Below are positions 52,361 through 63,172 of a stretch of DNA of 64,000 nt, piece after piece (within the stretch, counting starts at the first letter, position 1; each line of letters opens with the position of its first letter). A program made the translations under genes and the position numbers. The stretch is from Myxococcales bacterium (GTDB lineage: Bacteria; Myxococcota; Myxococcia; Myxococcales; JAJYLH01): the NCBI GenBank assembly GCA_021787845.1, contig JAJYLH010000004.1:1-64000 (forward strand). Reading direction: 5' to 3'. Below the pieces are notes generated by a model. It searched no databases. It was not told the DNA's origin and saw nothing but the letters and a program-made list of their open reading frames with translations.

Positions 52361-52502
52361 TTAATCGTTGCGAAAGTATCTGCACCTCGCATCATCAGTC
52401 GTGGCACGGGCGTCCCCGCCCGTGTAGCCTTCGTTGTGGCTTTCACAGGCGAGGACGCCTGTGCCACGAGACTCCGACTGCGACTACTTTCGCAACGACT
52501 AA
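52361..52502. mobile_element. MITE-like M element, copy 2 (complete)
   Basis: The 142-bp element has terminal inverted repeats TTAATCGTTGCGAAAGTA (52361-52378) and TACTTTCGCAACGACTAA (52485-52502), 17 of 18 matching. It holds two internal hairpins and no coding sequence. The right end contains the TAG stop of the protease gene at 52499-52501. Target duplication could not be fixed with certainty. Confidence 0.85.
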
Positions 52503-53878
52503 TACGCGAGCTTCTGGCGCCGCCGGCGCAGCACGAAGCCGACGAGCAGCACCAGCAGGAGCTCCGGGGCGGCGGCGGACCCGGTGGAGTCGCAGCCGAA
52601 GAGGCCCGCCGCGACGCACGTCGGCCGGCCGCTCTTCATCTCGCACTTGTTGCCCGAGCCGCACGACTTCGCGCTGACGACCGCGCCGTCGTGGCACTGG
52701 CCGGTCGAGGTCGAGTCGGCGCAAACATTGGCGTCGCCCGTCGCCGGGCAGACCTTCGGCACGCAATGGACTTCGCCGACTTCCGAGCAGTCTTCGCTCG
52801 CGCCGCAGGTGGTGGTCGAGAGCTGTCCGCTCGCGTCGCAGACCAGGACCTGGCCCGCGGTCGTCCCGCATTTCTGAGAGGCTGCCGGCACGTCGGTCGC
52901 CGAGGCGACGCACTCCTTGGACACGCAGCGCGCCCCCGCCGCGCCCGCGCCGACGGTCGAGCAGTAGCCGATGTTCGAGCAGTCCGTCCAAGCGGTGTAG
53001 GCGCCGCCGGAGCAGCTCACGAGCGTCCGCGAGTCCGCGCAGAGACCGACGTTGCCCGAAGCGGGACAGCTCTGGCCGCCGGCGTCGTACTTCGCGATGT
53101 ACGGGTCGATGAACGGCACCGCGTAGACGTCGACTCGCGTGTCCGCGCCGCTGTACTGGCACCCCTGGTCGCCGAACGAGGTGATGCCCGCGAGCACCGT
53201 CTGACCGCCGACGTTCAGGAAGCCCGCGCCGCCCGAGTCGCCCTCGCAGGTGTTGACCTGCGAGTTCCCCGACATGACGAAGTTCGGATCGATGGCGCTG
53301 ACCGTCGTCGTCCCCTGGCGCTTGGTGCCCGCCGATTGACCTTGCGTGTCGCTCCCGGAATCGACGCCGTAACCGACGATGCGGAAGCTCTCGCCGACCT
53401 CGCTGCTGCCGAGCGGCGTGTGGTTCATCCGAAGCGGCGTGATCGTCGTCGGCGTCGAGAGGACGACCACCCCGACGTCGTGGCCGTTCTCCAAGTTGTT
53501 CATGCTCCACTCTTGGTCGTACGCGGTCTCCTGGACGCCGATCCATTTCCGGGAGTCGTTGCCTTCGGCGCTGAAGAGGCTGGCGCCGGTGAAGACGCCG
53601 AACTGCGCGTTGGCGCCGATGGTCTGCGGCGCCACGCAGTGGGCAGCGGTCAGGATGACGTGCGGCGAGACCACCTCGCCCGAGCAGAGCCCGCCCGACC
53701 CGTTGCCGGCCTGCGCCGCGACCAGCACCACCGCCGGGTCGCCGGTGTCGGCGGTCCCGCCGATGATCGGCTGGTCGAGCGACTTGAGGCCGCTCGTCGA
53801 AAACGGCGGCGTGGTCGGGCCGCAAGCGGCGAGGAGGACGACGAAGACAAGGCTGAGGGACGACGCGAGGGCACGCAT
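52499..53878 (-). CDS. Trypsin-like serine protease with MYXO-CTERM tail
   Basis: The 459-residue product (ATG 53878, MRALASSLS) has a signal peptide with lipobox-like VLLAAC, an IIGG activation-type start (PIIGGTADTGDP), and the catalytic triad TAAHC (His), NGHDVGVVVL (Asp) and CEGDSGG (Ser). A Cys-rich region follows (about 275-420). The tail FGCDSTG, a hydrophobic helix (LLLVLLVGFVL) and RRRR is the MYXO-CTERM sorting signal used in myxobacteria for envelope anchoring. The Cys in the N-terminal peptide could mean lipidation too. The stop is within the M element. Confidence 0.9.
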   Translation of the reverse strand: MRALASSLSLVFVVLLAACGPTTPPFSTSGLKSLDQPIIGGTADTGDPAVVLVAAQAGNGSGGLCSGEVVSPHVILTAAHCVAPQTIGANAQFGVFTGASLFSAEGNDSRKWIGVQETAYDQEWSMNNLENGHDVGVVVLSTPTTITPLRMNHTPLGSSEVGESFRIVGYGVDSGSDTQGQSAGTKRQGTTTVSAIDPNFVMSGNSQVNTCEGDSGGAGFLNVGGQTVLAGITSFGDQGCQYSGADTRVDVYAVPFIDPYIAKYDAGGQSCPASGNVGLCADSRTLVSCSGGAYTAWTDCSNIGYCSTVGAGAAGARCVSKECVASATDVPAASQKCGTTAGQVLVCDASGQLSTTTCGASEDCSEVGEVHCVPKVCPATGDANVCADSTSTGQCHDGAVVSAKSCGSGNKCEMKSGRPTCVAAGLFGCDSTGSAAAPELLLVLLVGFVLRRRRQKLAY

Positions 53879-54030
53879 GGCGCGCGAGAGAGTAAGGGCG
53901 CCCGAAATCGGCGCCATCGGACGACCGACGTATCGCCGCCAGCGTCACACTGGGGCAAACTGAGCAGCCCTCGTGTACCCTGGGCGCTCACGCCTGTCCG
54001 GAGGGGCAGACGCAAGACCGGCGCCGGTTT

Positions 54031-54180
54031 TGAGTCGGTTACGGTCCCTGCCTGTATCCGGACACTCGGCTCCAAGTTCGGCCCAAAGCCCAGCCCCAAG
54101 AAGGTAGGATGGGGGGAGCGGAGCGCAGCCCATCGTTCGCGGCCGTCTGATGGGCTCCGCTTTCGCTCCACCCATCCTAC
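54031..54180. repeat. Truncated H element and T-family hairpin after pyrC
   Basis: At 54031-54067 the sequence GAGTCGGTTACGGTCCCTGC onward matches that preceding the 72-bp array (41428-41464), with the H hairpin truncated. At 54103-54180 a T hairpin (GTAGGATGGGGGGAGCG, inverted as CGCTCCACCCATCCTAC) has one mismatch. Its right end contains the pyrC TAG stop at 54177-54179. Confidence 0.85.
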
Positions 54181-55484
54181 AGCTCGAACCGCACGCGGCC
54201 GCCGACGAAGGTGCGCACGACCCGGCCGGAGAACTCCCAGCCGTCGAAGGGCGAGTTGTGGCTCTTCGAGGAGGACTTCTTGGCGTCGAACTTCCACCGC
54301 GCCTCGGGATCGATGAGCGTCAGGTCGGCCGGAGCCCCGACGGTGAGCGTGCCCGCGTCGAGCTGGAACGCCCGCGCGGGGCCGCTCGTCAGGAGCTCGA
54401 TGGCGCGGGTGAGCTTGAGCTCGCCGCGCTGGACCGCGCGCAGGGTGAGGGCGAAAGCGGTCTCGAGGCCGACGATGCCGCTCGCCGCCTTGTCGAACTC
54501 CAGCTCCTTGTCGACGGTCGCGTGCGGCGCGTGGTCGGTGGCGATGGCGTCGAGGGTACCATCCTGGAGCGCCTCGACGATGGCCCGCCGGTCCGCTTCC
54601 GGCCGCAAGGGCGGCATCATCTTCGCGTTCGTGTCGTAGCCCTTCACCGCCTCGTCGGTCAGCGTCAGATGGTGCGGCGTCGCCTCGGCGGTCACCTTCA
54701 CGCCGCGCGACTTCGCCTCGCGAATCGCCCGGACGCTGCCGGCGGTCGACACGTGCATCACGTGCAGGTGCGCGCCGGTCAGCTCCGCGAGCACCAGGTC
54801 GCGGCGGATCATCACCTCTTCCGCCGCGCCGGGAACGCCGCGCAGCCCCAGCCGCACCGAGACCTCGCCCTCGTGCATCGAGCCGCCGGCGAGCCCGAGG
54901 TCCTCCTCGTGCGCGACGATGGGCCGGCCGACGAGCCTCGAGTATTCGAGCGCGCGCCGCATGACCCCCGCGTTCGCCACGGGCCGGCCGTCGTCGGTGA
55001 AGCAGACCGCGCCCGCTTCCGCGAGGTCGACCAGCTCCGTCAGGCCCTCGCCCTTCTGGCCGAGCGTGATCGTCGCCGCCGGCAGCACCCGCGCGAGGTC
55101 CGCCTCTTCGCCCTTCTTCTTCACGAACCGGACGAGCGCCGCGTTGTCGATGGGCGGCCTGGTGTTCGCGATGGCGACGATGGTCGTGTAGCCGCCCGCG
55201 ACCGCGGCCTTCGCGCCCGTCGCGATGGTCTCCTTGTGCTCCTCGCCGGGCTCGCGCAGGTGGGCGTGCAGGTCGACGAAACCGGGCAAGAGCCACAGGC
55301 CGCGCGCGTCGATGCGTTCGATCCGCTCGCCCCGAACGCCGTCGAAGGACGGCAGCGCACCCGGCGACTCGACGCCCGCGATGCGCCCGTCGCGAACGAG
55401 CACCGTCCGCTCGCCGTCGATGCCGTTCGCCGGATCGATCACCCGCGCGCCGACGATCGCGAAGAGCCCCGCGTGGCCGCTCAT
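54177..55484 (-). CDS. pyrC: Dihydroorotase
   Basis: PyrC closes carbamoyl-aspartate to dihydroorotate in pyrimidine synthesis. The 435-residue class I enzyme has the metal-binding [10 protein letters not shown], the HGxN-equivalent region VMHVSTAGS and the catalytic ATDHAPH. It starts with [12 protein letters not shown] and overlaps the pyrB stop (ATGA). In class I enzymes PyrC often forms a complex with PyrB, consistent with the coupling. The stop codon is in a T hairpin. Confidence 0.96.
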   Translation of the reverse strand: MSGHAGLFAIVGARVIDPANGIDGERTVLVRDGRIAGVESPGALPSFDGVRGERIERIDARGLWLLPGFVDLHAHLREPGEEHKETIATGAKAAVAGGYTTIVAIANTRPPIDNAALVRFVKKKGEEADLARVLPAATITLGQKGEGLTELVDLAEAGAVCFTDDGRPVANAGVMRRALEYSRLVGRPIVAHEEDLGLAGGSMHEGEVSVRLGLRGVPGAAEEVMIRRDLVLAELTGAHLHVMHVSTAGSVRAIREAKSRGVKVTAEATPHHLTLTDEAVKGYDTNAKMMPPLRPEADRRAIVEALQDGTLDAIATDHAPHATVDKELEFDKAASGIVGLETAFALTLRAVQRGELKLTRAIELLTSGPARAFQLDAGTLTVGAPADLTLIDPEARWKFDAKKSSSKSHNSPFDGWEFSGRVVRTFVGGRVRFEL

Positions 55485-56419
55485 CCGTGCTCCTCGGCGT
55501 GGCCGGCGGCGACGAGGTAGAGGACCGCCATCCGCACGGCGACGCCGTTCTCGACCTGCGGGAGGATGACGCTACGCGGCCCGTCGGCGACTTCCGGCGA
55601 CAGCTCGACGCCGCGGTTGACCGGCCCCGGATGCAGGATCAGCGCGTCCGGCTTCAGCCACTCGAGCTGCTCCAGCCCCAGCCCGAACGTCCGCGAGTAC
55701 TCCCGGCTCGACGGCAGGAACTGCCCGTCCATCCGCTCGTTCTGCACCCTGAGCATCATCACCGCGTCGGCGCCCTCGACCGCGCGCCGCAAGCTCGTCG
55801 CGAGCGTCACCCCGAGCGATGCGAGCTCGGGGGGCAGGAGCGTCGGCGGTCCGCAGAAGGTCACCCGGGCGCCGAGAGCGGTGAGGCCGAACGCGTCCGA
55901 CCGCGCGACCCGCGAGTGCAGCACGTCGCCGACGATGGTCACCCGCTTGCCGTCGAGCGCGCCCCAGCGTTCCCGGAGCGTCAGCGCGTCGAGGAGCCCT
56001 TGCGTCGGGTGCTCGTGCTGCCCGTCGCCGGCGTTGACCACCGCCGCCCGGGTGTGCCTCGACACCAGCGCTGCCGCTCCGCTGGAGGCGTGCCGGATGA
56101 CGATGACGTCCGGGTGCATCGCGTCCAGGTTCTTCGCGGTGTCGACCAGCGTCTCGCCCTTCGTCACCGACGAGCCCGTCTGGCTGATGGAGTAGGTGTC
56201 CGCGCTCAGCACCTTCGCCGCGACCTCGAACGACATCCGGGTGCGCGTCGAGCTCTCGAAAAAGAGGTTCACCACCGCCTTGCCGCGCAGGGTCGGGACC
56301 TTCTTCACGCTGCGCCGAAGGACCTCGCGCATCGTCAGCGCGGTGTCGAGCAGGTGCTCGATCGCCTCGCGCGAAAGGCCCTCCAACCCGAGGAGGTGCC
56401 GCTCAGCGAGAGCCGTCAC
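55481..56419 (-). CDS. pyrB: Aspartate carbamoyltransferase catalytic chain
   Basis: PyrB joins carbamoyl phosphate and aspartate. GTG 56419 overlaps the pyrR stop; the product is 312 residues. Carbamoyl phosphate-binding motif [13 protein letters not shown], the HASSGAAAL and [14 protein letters not shown] segments and [10 protein letters not shown] are all present. No pyrI regulatory chain follows; pyrC does instead. Confidence 0.96.
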   Translation of the reverse strand: MTALAERHLLGLEGLSREAIEHLLDTALTMREVLRRSVKKVPTLRGKAVVNLFFESSTRTRMSFEVAAKVLSADTYSISQTGSSVTKGETLVDTAKNLDAMHPDVIVIRHASSGAAALVSRHTRAAVVNAGDGQHEHPTQGLLDALTLRERWGALDGKRVTIVGDVLHSRVARSDAFGLTALGARVTFCGPPTLLPPELASLGVTLATSLRRAVEGADAVMMLRVQNERMDGQFLPSSREYSRTFGLGLEQLEWLKPDALILHPGPVNRGVELSPEVADGPRSVILPQVENGVAVRMAVLYLVAAGHAEEHG

Positions 56420-56955
56420 CTGAGGCTCCGGACGAGGACCAGCTCGTCGTCGGGATGTCCGTCCTCGACGAGCCGGAGCTCCAAGCGTTCGCCGCGGGCG
56501 GCCTCGACGACGAGCGGCGCCACATCCGGCACGATGGGGAGCTCCCGATGGGGGCTTTGCGCGAGCACCGCGAGCCACAGCCGCTGCGGCCGGCCGAAAT
56601 CGAGCACCGCGTCCATCGCCGCGCGCGCGGTGCGGCCGGTCCAGAAGACGTCGTCCAGGATCACCACCTGCCGGCCGTCGAGGGGAAACTCGATCTCGGT
56701 CGGCCCCGATTCCGGGCGCGGCAGGGCGAGGTGCGCGTCGTCGCGGTAGAGCGCGATGTCCACCGCACCCCGGTCGATGCGCATCCCCCGCGCTTGCAGG
56801 TCGGCGGCCACCCGCCCCGCGAGAGCGATGCCGCCTCGCCTCACGCCGACGAGCGCCGCGTCGGGCGCGCCCGCGAGCGCACGATGGATGCCGTCGCACA
56901 ATTCGCCCACGAGCGCCCGGACTTCCGCGGGGCCGCGCAGTCGCTGGGTGGTCAC
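56416..56955 (-). CDS. pyrR: PyrR bifunctional regulator / uracil phosphoribosyltransferase
   Basis: PyrR senses UMP/UTP and in many bacteria controls pyr mRNA by attenuation; it also has weak uracil phosphoribosyltransferase activity. The PRPP loop [17 protein letters not shown] and the segment [14 protein letters not shown] identify the family. The product is 179 residues from GTG 56955, which overlaps the upstream stop. No PyrR binding loop was recognised in the short spacers nearby, so its regulatory role here is open. Confidence 0.92.
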   Translation of the reverse strand: MTTQRLRGPAEVRALVGELCDGIHRALAGAPDAALVGVRRGGIALAGRVAADLQARGMRIDRGAVDIALYRDDAHLALPRPESGPTEIEFPLDGRQVVILDDVFWTGRTARAAMDAVLDFGRPQRLWLAVLAQSPHRELPIVPDVAPLVVEAARGERLELRLVEDGHPDDELVLVRSLR

Positions 56956-57401
56956 AGGTCGCCCGGCTTGATGGCCGACAGGTCGTCGTGCAGGAAGTGA
57001 TGGAAGCGAAGCACCCGCGCTTTCTTCGTGAACGGGTAGACGAAGCTGCGGTCGTAGCTCAGGTCGATGTTCACCGCCGGCGGCTCCTGGTCGAAGGTGA
57101 TGGTCCAGTCGTCGCTCGAATAGTCGAACGGCTCCGTGATCACCGCGCCGTCGGCTCCGATCGTCTGATCGGTCAGGTTCAGGCCCTTGAAACCCTGCTT
57201 GAGCGCGGCGTCGACCGCGTCCTCGCTGCGTTCCTCGTACGCTTTGTTCCCAGCCCGGCGCATCACCTCGACGACTTGGTAGTCCTGCAGATAGATGGGG
57301 ACGAAGATCCACCCGAAATAGCCGGCCGCGACGACGGCGGCGAGGAGGAAGACCTTGACGAAGTTGATCTTGCCGCCTTCGCCCCGTTCGACCGGCATCA
57401 T
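56952..57401 (-). CDS. Hypothetical membrane-anchored protein in lepB-pyr operon
   Basis: The 149-residue product has a membrane helix at about residues 14-33 ([20 protein letters not shown]) and an external domain of about 110 residues containing a possible immunity or pilus-like beta fold ([34 protein letters not shown]). Not recognised. It is coupled to pyrR by GTGA and lies 42 bases after lepB-2. Confidence 0.75.
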   Translation of the reverse strand: MMPVERGEGGKINFVKVFLLAAVVAAGYFGWIFVPIYLQDYQVVEVMRRAGNKAYEERSEDAVDAALKQGFKGLNLTDQTIGADGAVITEPFDYSSDDWTITFDQEPPAVNIDLSYDRSFVYPFTKKARVLRFHHFLHDDLSAIKPGDL

Positions 57402-57443
57402 CCGTCGCCTCCGCCGGCAGACGAATATCAGACCTCGCCCAAG

Positions 57444-58097
57444 CTAGCGAACCGGCGCGAAGACGCGCGACCAGCGGAAGCCTCGGGGGCCGAAGGAGAA
57501 CGCCACGCGCGACACGCGGCCGACGAGGCGCCCGACCGGCACCGGGCCGAAGGACTTCAGGCGGCTGTCGTAGGAAGCGTCGCGGTTGTCGCCGAGAACG
57601 AAGAGGCAGCCCTTCGGCACGACGAACGGGCCCTGGTCCGCCTCCTTTGCCGCGCGCCGGTGCGCGACGCGCCAGGCGCGGTGCGCGAAGCGCTCCTCGA
57701 ACAGCTCGACCTCGTGGATGAACGAGGAAGTGCGCACCGGCTCGCCGGACGAGTCGAGGTCGACCTCCGCGAGCGGTTCGCGAACTACAGGTGCGCCGTC
57801 GATGAGCAGGACCCCTCCCGAGAGCTTCACCGTGTCGCCGGGCAGCCCGACCACCCGCTTGATGTAGAGCACGTGGTCCAGGTCGAAGACGACGACGTCG
57901 CCGACGCGCGGCAGCTCGTGCCGGTAGGCGAGCTTGTCGACGAGGACGTTGTCGCCGGCGAAGAGCGTTGGCGCCATCGAGGTGGACGCGACGCGGGCGA
58001 AGCCGAAGACGAAGACGCGCAGGACGACGACGGCGAGCCCGGCGGCGACGAGCGGGACGACGAGGCGTGTGAGGAGCCGGCGCTCGGACGCGCTCAT
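57444..58097 (-). CDS. lepB: Signal peptidase I, second copy
   Basis: The 217-residue membrane protease cleaves Sec and Tat signal peptides. N-terminal helix residues 12-30; catalytic Ser in ASTSMAPTLFAGD, catalytic Lys in LYIKRVVGLPGD, and box E GDNRDASYDSR. It is coupled to the first lepB by ATGA. Having both dyad residues, it should be active. Confidence 0.93.
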   Translation of the reverse strand: MSASERRLLTRLVVPLVAAGLAVVVLRVFVFGFARVASTSMAPTLFAGDNVLVDKLAYRHELPRVGDVVVFDLDHVLYIKRVVGLPGDTVKLSGGVLLIDGAPVVREPLAEVDLDSSGEPVRTSSFIHEVELFEERFAHRAWRVAHRRAAKEADQGPFVVPKGCLFVLGDNRDASYDSRLKSFGPVPVGRLVGRVSRVAFSFGPRGFRWSRVFAPVR

Positions 58098-59329
58098 TGC
58101 AGGAGCTTGAACGTGCGGGAGAAGCGCACGCCGTGCGGTCCGCCGAGCGAGAGCCAGATGATGTCCGCGCGGCCCTTGATGTAGCTGAGCGGCACCTGCC
58201 CGAAGGAGGGACCGCCCCGAATCAGCGGGAAGCGTGAGTCCTCGGAGTCGTCGCGGTTGTCGCCCATCACGAAGACGTGCCCCGGCTGGACAGTCCAGGT
58301 GCCTTCGCTGAACGGGCTCCAGTAGGGTCCCTGCCGGGCGTCTTCGGTTTCTTGCGCGACGTGGTTGACCCGGCCGACGCGCTCCTCGAACTGGTCGTAT
58401 TTCTGGAAGGGTCCGGCGCGCGTGTCGCTCGCCGAGTCGCCGTCGCCGTTGAGCCGGACTCCCTTCTTCAGCCAGTGCCATTCGAGGGGCTGGCAACTCG
58501 TGCCGCCCGGGCAGACCGTGACGTGCCGGTCCTGGACGATCACTTTGTCGCCGGGGAGCCCGATCACCCGCTTGATGATGTCGTCGCCGGACGGGTCGGC
58601 GGGGTTGTTGAAGACGACGATGTCGCCCCGCTTCGGCGCGCGCTGGAAGAACTTCAGGTCGGTGAAGGGGATGCTCAGGCCGTAGACGAACTTGTTGACG
58701 AAGAGGTGGTCGCCGACGAGGAGCGTCGGCACCATCGAGGCCGACGGAATCTGGAACGCCTCGTAGAAGAAGGCGCGGATAAAGAGCGCCACCACCACCG
58801 CGCCGCCGATCTGCTCCGTGTACTCGCGGACCGCGCTCTTGCGGGTCAGGACCTTGTCGGCCAGCTCGTCCAGCTTCTTCGCCGCGAATTCGAGGGCCGC
58901 GAGGTCGGTGCCCGGCAGCGCCTGTTCCAGCGTCCGCGAGGCGTCCTCGAGCTTCTGCTTCGTCCCCTCGCCGATCCAGGTCCGCTGCTTCTTGGCGGCG
59001 GCCCTCACGCCCTTCAGGAGCCGATGCGCTTGCCGGCGGGCGCGCCGGAGGGCGTCACGCTCGCGCAGGCCCGGCAAGTAGCGCGGGAGCAGGTAGAGCG
59101 CGACGCAACCGGCGAGAAACGACAGCCACCCCGCCCGCGGCTCGGCGTGCGCCAGGAAGAGCCCGAAGAGGATGCCGGCGGCGACCGCGACCGCCGCGAG
59201 CGCCAACAGCGACAGGCCCATCGGCGGAAGGGCTTTCACCTCGCCGCCAGGCCTCTCGTCCGGCAGATCCACTGTCCCCAACCGGCGGCGCTTCGCCTCG
59301 ACGCTCACCTTGCCTCCGCCCTTCGACAC
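58094..59329 (-). CDS. lepB: Signal peptidase I with extended N-terminal membrane region, first copy
   Basis: The 411-residue product has two N-terminal membrane helices (about 38-85), a charged helical region, a third helix near residue 180 and then the peptidase: catalytic Ser in PSASMVPTLLVGD, catalytic Lys in DIIKRVIGLPGDKV, and VMGDNRDDSEDSR. It is much longer than usual (about 300). GTG 59329 is used; GTG 59308 (VSVEAKRRR) with GGAGG close by is an alternative. Confidence 0.93.
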   Translation of the reverse strand: MSKGGGKVSVEAKRRRLGTVDLPDERPGGEVKALPPMGLSLLALAAVAVAAGILFGLFLAHAEPRAGWLSFLAGCVALYLLPRYLPGLRERDALRRARRQAHRLLKGVRAAAKKQRTWIGEGTKQKLEDASRTLEQALPGTDLAALEFAAKKLDELADKVLTRKSAVREYTEQIGGAVVVALFIRAFFYEAFQIPSASMVPTLLVGDHLFVNKFVYGLSIPFTDLKFFQRAPKRGDIVVFNNPADPSGDDIIKRVIGLPGDKVIVQDRHVTVCPGGTSCQPLEWHWLKKGVRLNGDGDSASDTRAGPFQKYDQFEERVGRVNHVAQETEDARQGPYWSPFSEGTWTVQPGHVFVMGDNRDDSEDSRFPLIRGGPSFGQVPLSYIKGRADIIWLSLGGPHGVRFSRTFKLLQ

Positions 59330-59335
59330 CTTGGG

Positions 59336-59818
59336 TCAAGCCGCCCTTCGTCGCAACATCCCGGCACCGATGAGGCACGCCGCGCTCAACACCACCAGGC
59401 CGAGCGACCGGCTGGCGTCGAGCGCGAGGGGCAGACCTTTCAAGACGATGTAACCGACGGCGCCGAACGCCGCCGTCTCCAGCGCCAGCGCCGGCCACGC
59501 TCTCCACTTCGCGCGGGCGGCGAGGAACAGAAGCCCGACCTTCACCGCCATGAACGCGGCGATCCAGCCGAGCAAGAGGCTCACCGGGAGCCGATGACCG
59601 GTCGTCACCATCGCGCCGATGGCGAGCGCGATGAGGCCGCCCAGGAACAACAGCCGGCTCGACCAGCGATCCCATCGCTCGACCCGCTCCAGGTCGGCCG
59701 ACTTCGCGGCGGGCGCGGATGGCTCGGTCGCGCCAGGCGCCCCCTCGGGGGCCCCCTTCGCGGGCTCCGGCTGCGGTGCCGCCTGGCTCTCGGGTGGATG
59801 GGTTTCGGTTTCCGGCAT
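59336..59818 (-). CDS. Small membrane protein, hypothetical
   Basis: The 160-residue product starts with a Pro/Glu/Ala-rich disordered region (residues 1-45) and continues with four membrane helices (LLFLGGLIALAIGAMVTTG, VSLLLGWIAAFMAVKVGLLF, WPALALETAAFGAVGYIVL, LGLVVLSAACLIGAGML). It lies six bases before lepB-1 on the same strand. Not recognised. Likely accessory to the signal peptidase cluster by position only. Confidence 0.7.
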   Translation of the reverse strand: MPETETHPPESQAAPQPEPAKGAPEGAPGATEPSAPAAKSADLERVERWDRWSSRLLFLGGLIALAIGAMVTTGHRLPVSLLLGWIAAFMAVKVGLLFLAARAKWRAWPALALETAAFGAVGYIVLKGLPLALDASRSLGLVVLSAACLIGAGMLRRRAA

Positions 59819-59873
59819 CGCTTCTGCTCGCTGTCCAATCTCGCCTGTCGCTGTCCGATCCCGCCTGGTCAGA

Positions 59874-59988
59874 AATGCCGCTCATCGTGAGCGCGGTCGA
59901 AGGATGAGCGCCACCGCGACCTCCCGCTCGCCCTTCGACGAAGTTCATCCTGAGCTTGCCGAAGGGCTCAGGGTGGCCGGGAGGTCGC
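59874..59988. repeat. C-family hairpins upstream of the lepB cluster
   Basis: A C copy at 59878-59912 is followed by a longer palindrome with perfect arms GCGACCTCCC (59916-59925) and GGGAGGTCGC (59979-59988). Its interior holds TTCGACGAAGTTCATCCTGA, an inverted pair in its own right. It sits between lepA and the membrane gene. Confidence 0.8.
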
Positions 59989-60027
59989 TGCGCGGTGCGA
60001 ATCGCTCGCGCGCGCGAACGACCGTTT

Positions 60028-61833
<1,806 letters not shown>

Positions 61834-61973
61834 GAACCGTCCTCGCGCAAAGGATGAGGGCCTGCCCGCCTCGGAGGCGAAAACGGGCACGCGGATATAA
61901 CACCTCGCCCCGACAGCGCGCCCGAAAGATCATCGCGGGGCGCCTTTGGAGCGAAGCCCGCGAGCTTGCGAAC

Positions 61974-62015
61974 GATCGGACCGATCGGTCCGATCCGACC
62001 GATCGGTCCGATCGG
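61974..62015. terminator. R-family CCGATCGG palindrome after the epimerase gene
   Basis: GATCGGACCGATCGGTCC and GACCGATCGGTCCGATC form a long inverted repeat 21 bases beyond the minus-strand epimerase stop at 62036. It is related to the palindromes at 4445 and 47290. No U-tract is present. Confidence 0.5.
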
Positions 62016-62035
62016 CGCGAAAGCCGCCCGGAGCC

Positions 62036-62965
62036 TCAGACCTTCGTGCGAAAGTACGCGATCGTCCGGGCGAGACCCTCCTCGAGACCGGTTCTGGGCT
62101 CCCAGCCGAGCAGCGCCTTCGCCCGCCCGATGTCCGGCCGCCGCTGCCTGGGGTCGTCCTGCGGCAAGGGCAGATACTTGGTCGCGCTCGACGAGCCGAC
62201 CGCCTGCCGCACCGCGTCCGCGAACGCGTTCATCGTCCGCTCGATGGGGTTCCCCAGGTTGACCGGGAGGTGGTCGCCGCGGTCGTAGAGCGCGAGGAGC
62301 CCCTCCACCAGGTCGTCGACGTAGCAGAACGACCGCGTCTGGCTCCCGTCGCCGAAGACCGTCAGCGGCTCGCCCCGCAAGGCCTGGCTGATGAACGCCG
62401 GCACCACCCGCCCGTCGAGAAGGCTCATCCTCGGCCCGTAGGTGTTGAAGATGCGGGCGATGCGCGTGTCCACCCCGAGACCGCTATAGGCCACCGTCAG
62501 CGCTTCCGCATAGCGCTTGCTCTCGTCGTAGCAGCTCCGGGGCCCGACACTGTTCACGTGGCCCCAGTAGGTCTCCTTCTGCGGGTGCTCCAGCGGGTCG
62601 CCGTAGACCTCGCTCGTCGAGGAGACGAGAAACCGGGCCCCGTCCGCCCGCGCGCGCTCGAGCGCGTGCCGCGTTCCCTCCGCGCCGACCCGCAACGTCT
62701 CCACCGGGTGGGCGAGGTAGTGCACCGGCGAGGCGAGCGACGCGAGGTGGAAGACGCCCGTGAACCGTCCGGGGACCGGCAGCCCTTCCGTGCAGTCGGC
62801 CTCGAGGAAGCTAAAACCGCTCCTCCCGACCAGGTGCGCAACCTTTTCCCGGGACCCGGTGATCAGGTTGTCGAGGCAGACCACCTCTCCCCGCTCGAGC
62901 AACCGCTCGCAAAGATGCGAGCCGATGAAGCCGGCGCCGCCGGTGACGAGAAAGCGTTCGCTCAT
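62036..62965 (-). CDS. UDP-glucuronate decarboxylase / UDP-xylose synthase-like SDR
   Basis: The extended SDR fold has the NAD motif VTGGAGFIGSHL. Catalytic residues are Ser/Thr in VSSTSEVYGDPLEHPQKE and Tyr-Lys in CYDESKRYAE. The HLASLASPVHYLAHPVET and YVDDLVEGL stretches match UXS-type enzymes, which turn UDP-glucuronate into UDP-xylose for polysaccharides. 309 residues. dTDP-glucose dehydratase-like activity is a lesser alternative. Confidence 0.88.
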   Translation of the reverse strand: MSERFLVTGGAGFIGSHLCERLLERGEVVCLDNLITGSREKVAHLVGRSGFSFLEADCTEGLPVPGRFTGVFHLASLASPVHYLAHPVETLRVGAEGTRHALERARADGARFLVSSTSEVYGDPLEHPQKETYWGHVNSVGPRSCYDESKRYAEALTVAYSGLGVDTRIARIFNTYGPRMSLLDGRVVPAFISQALRGEPLTVFGDGSQTRSFCYVDDLVEGLLALYDRGDHLPVNLGNPIERTMNAFADAVRQAVGSSSATKYLPLPQDDPRQRRPDIGRAKALLGWEPRTGLEEGLARTIAYFRTKV

Positions 62966-63172
62966 CTGTTCTTCGCTCGCTTCGCCCGAGTCGAGTGCGG
63001 GCAGGCGCGCCGCGCTTCCCCTCGGAGGCCGAGCACCCTAAGAAACTGTTCGGTCGCGTGTCAATCTCGGACGGGGCCCGCCGATGAGCGACTTCGCGGA
63101 GCTCTCGTGCGTCGAAGGATGGACGGCGGGGCCGACGCTCCCGTAAGATGCGCCGCCTTGTTGGGGAGTTCG

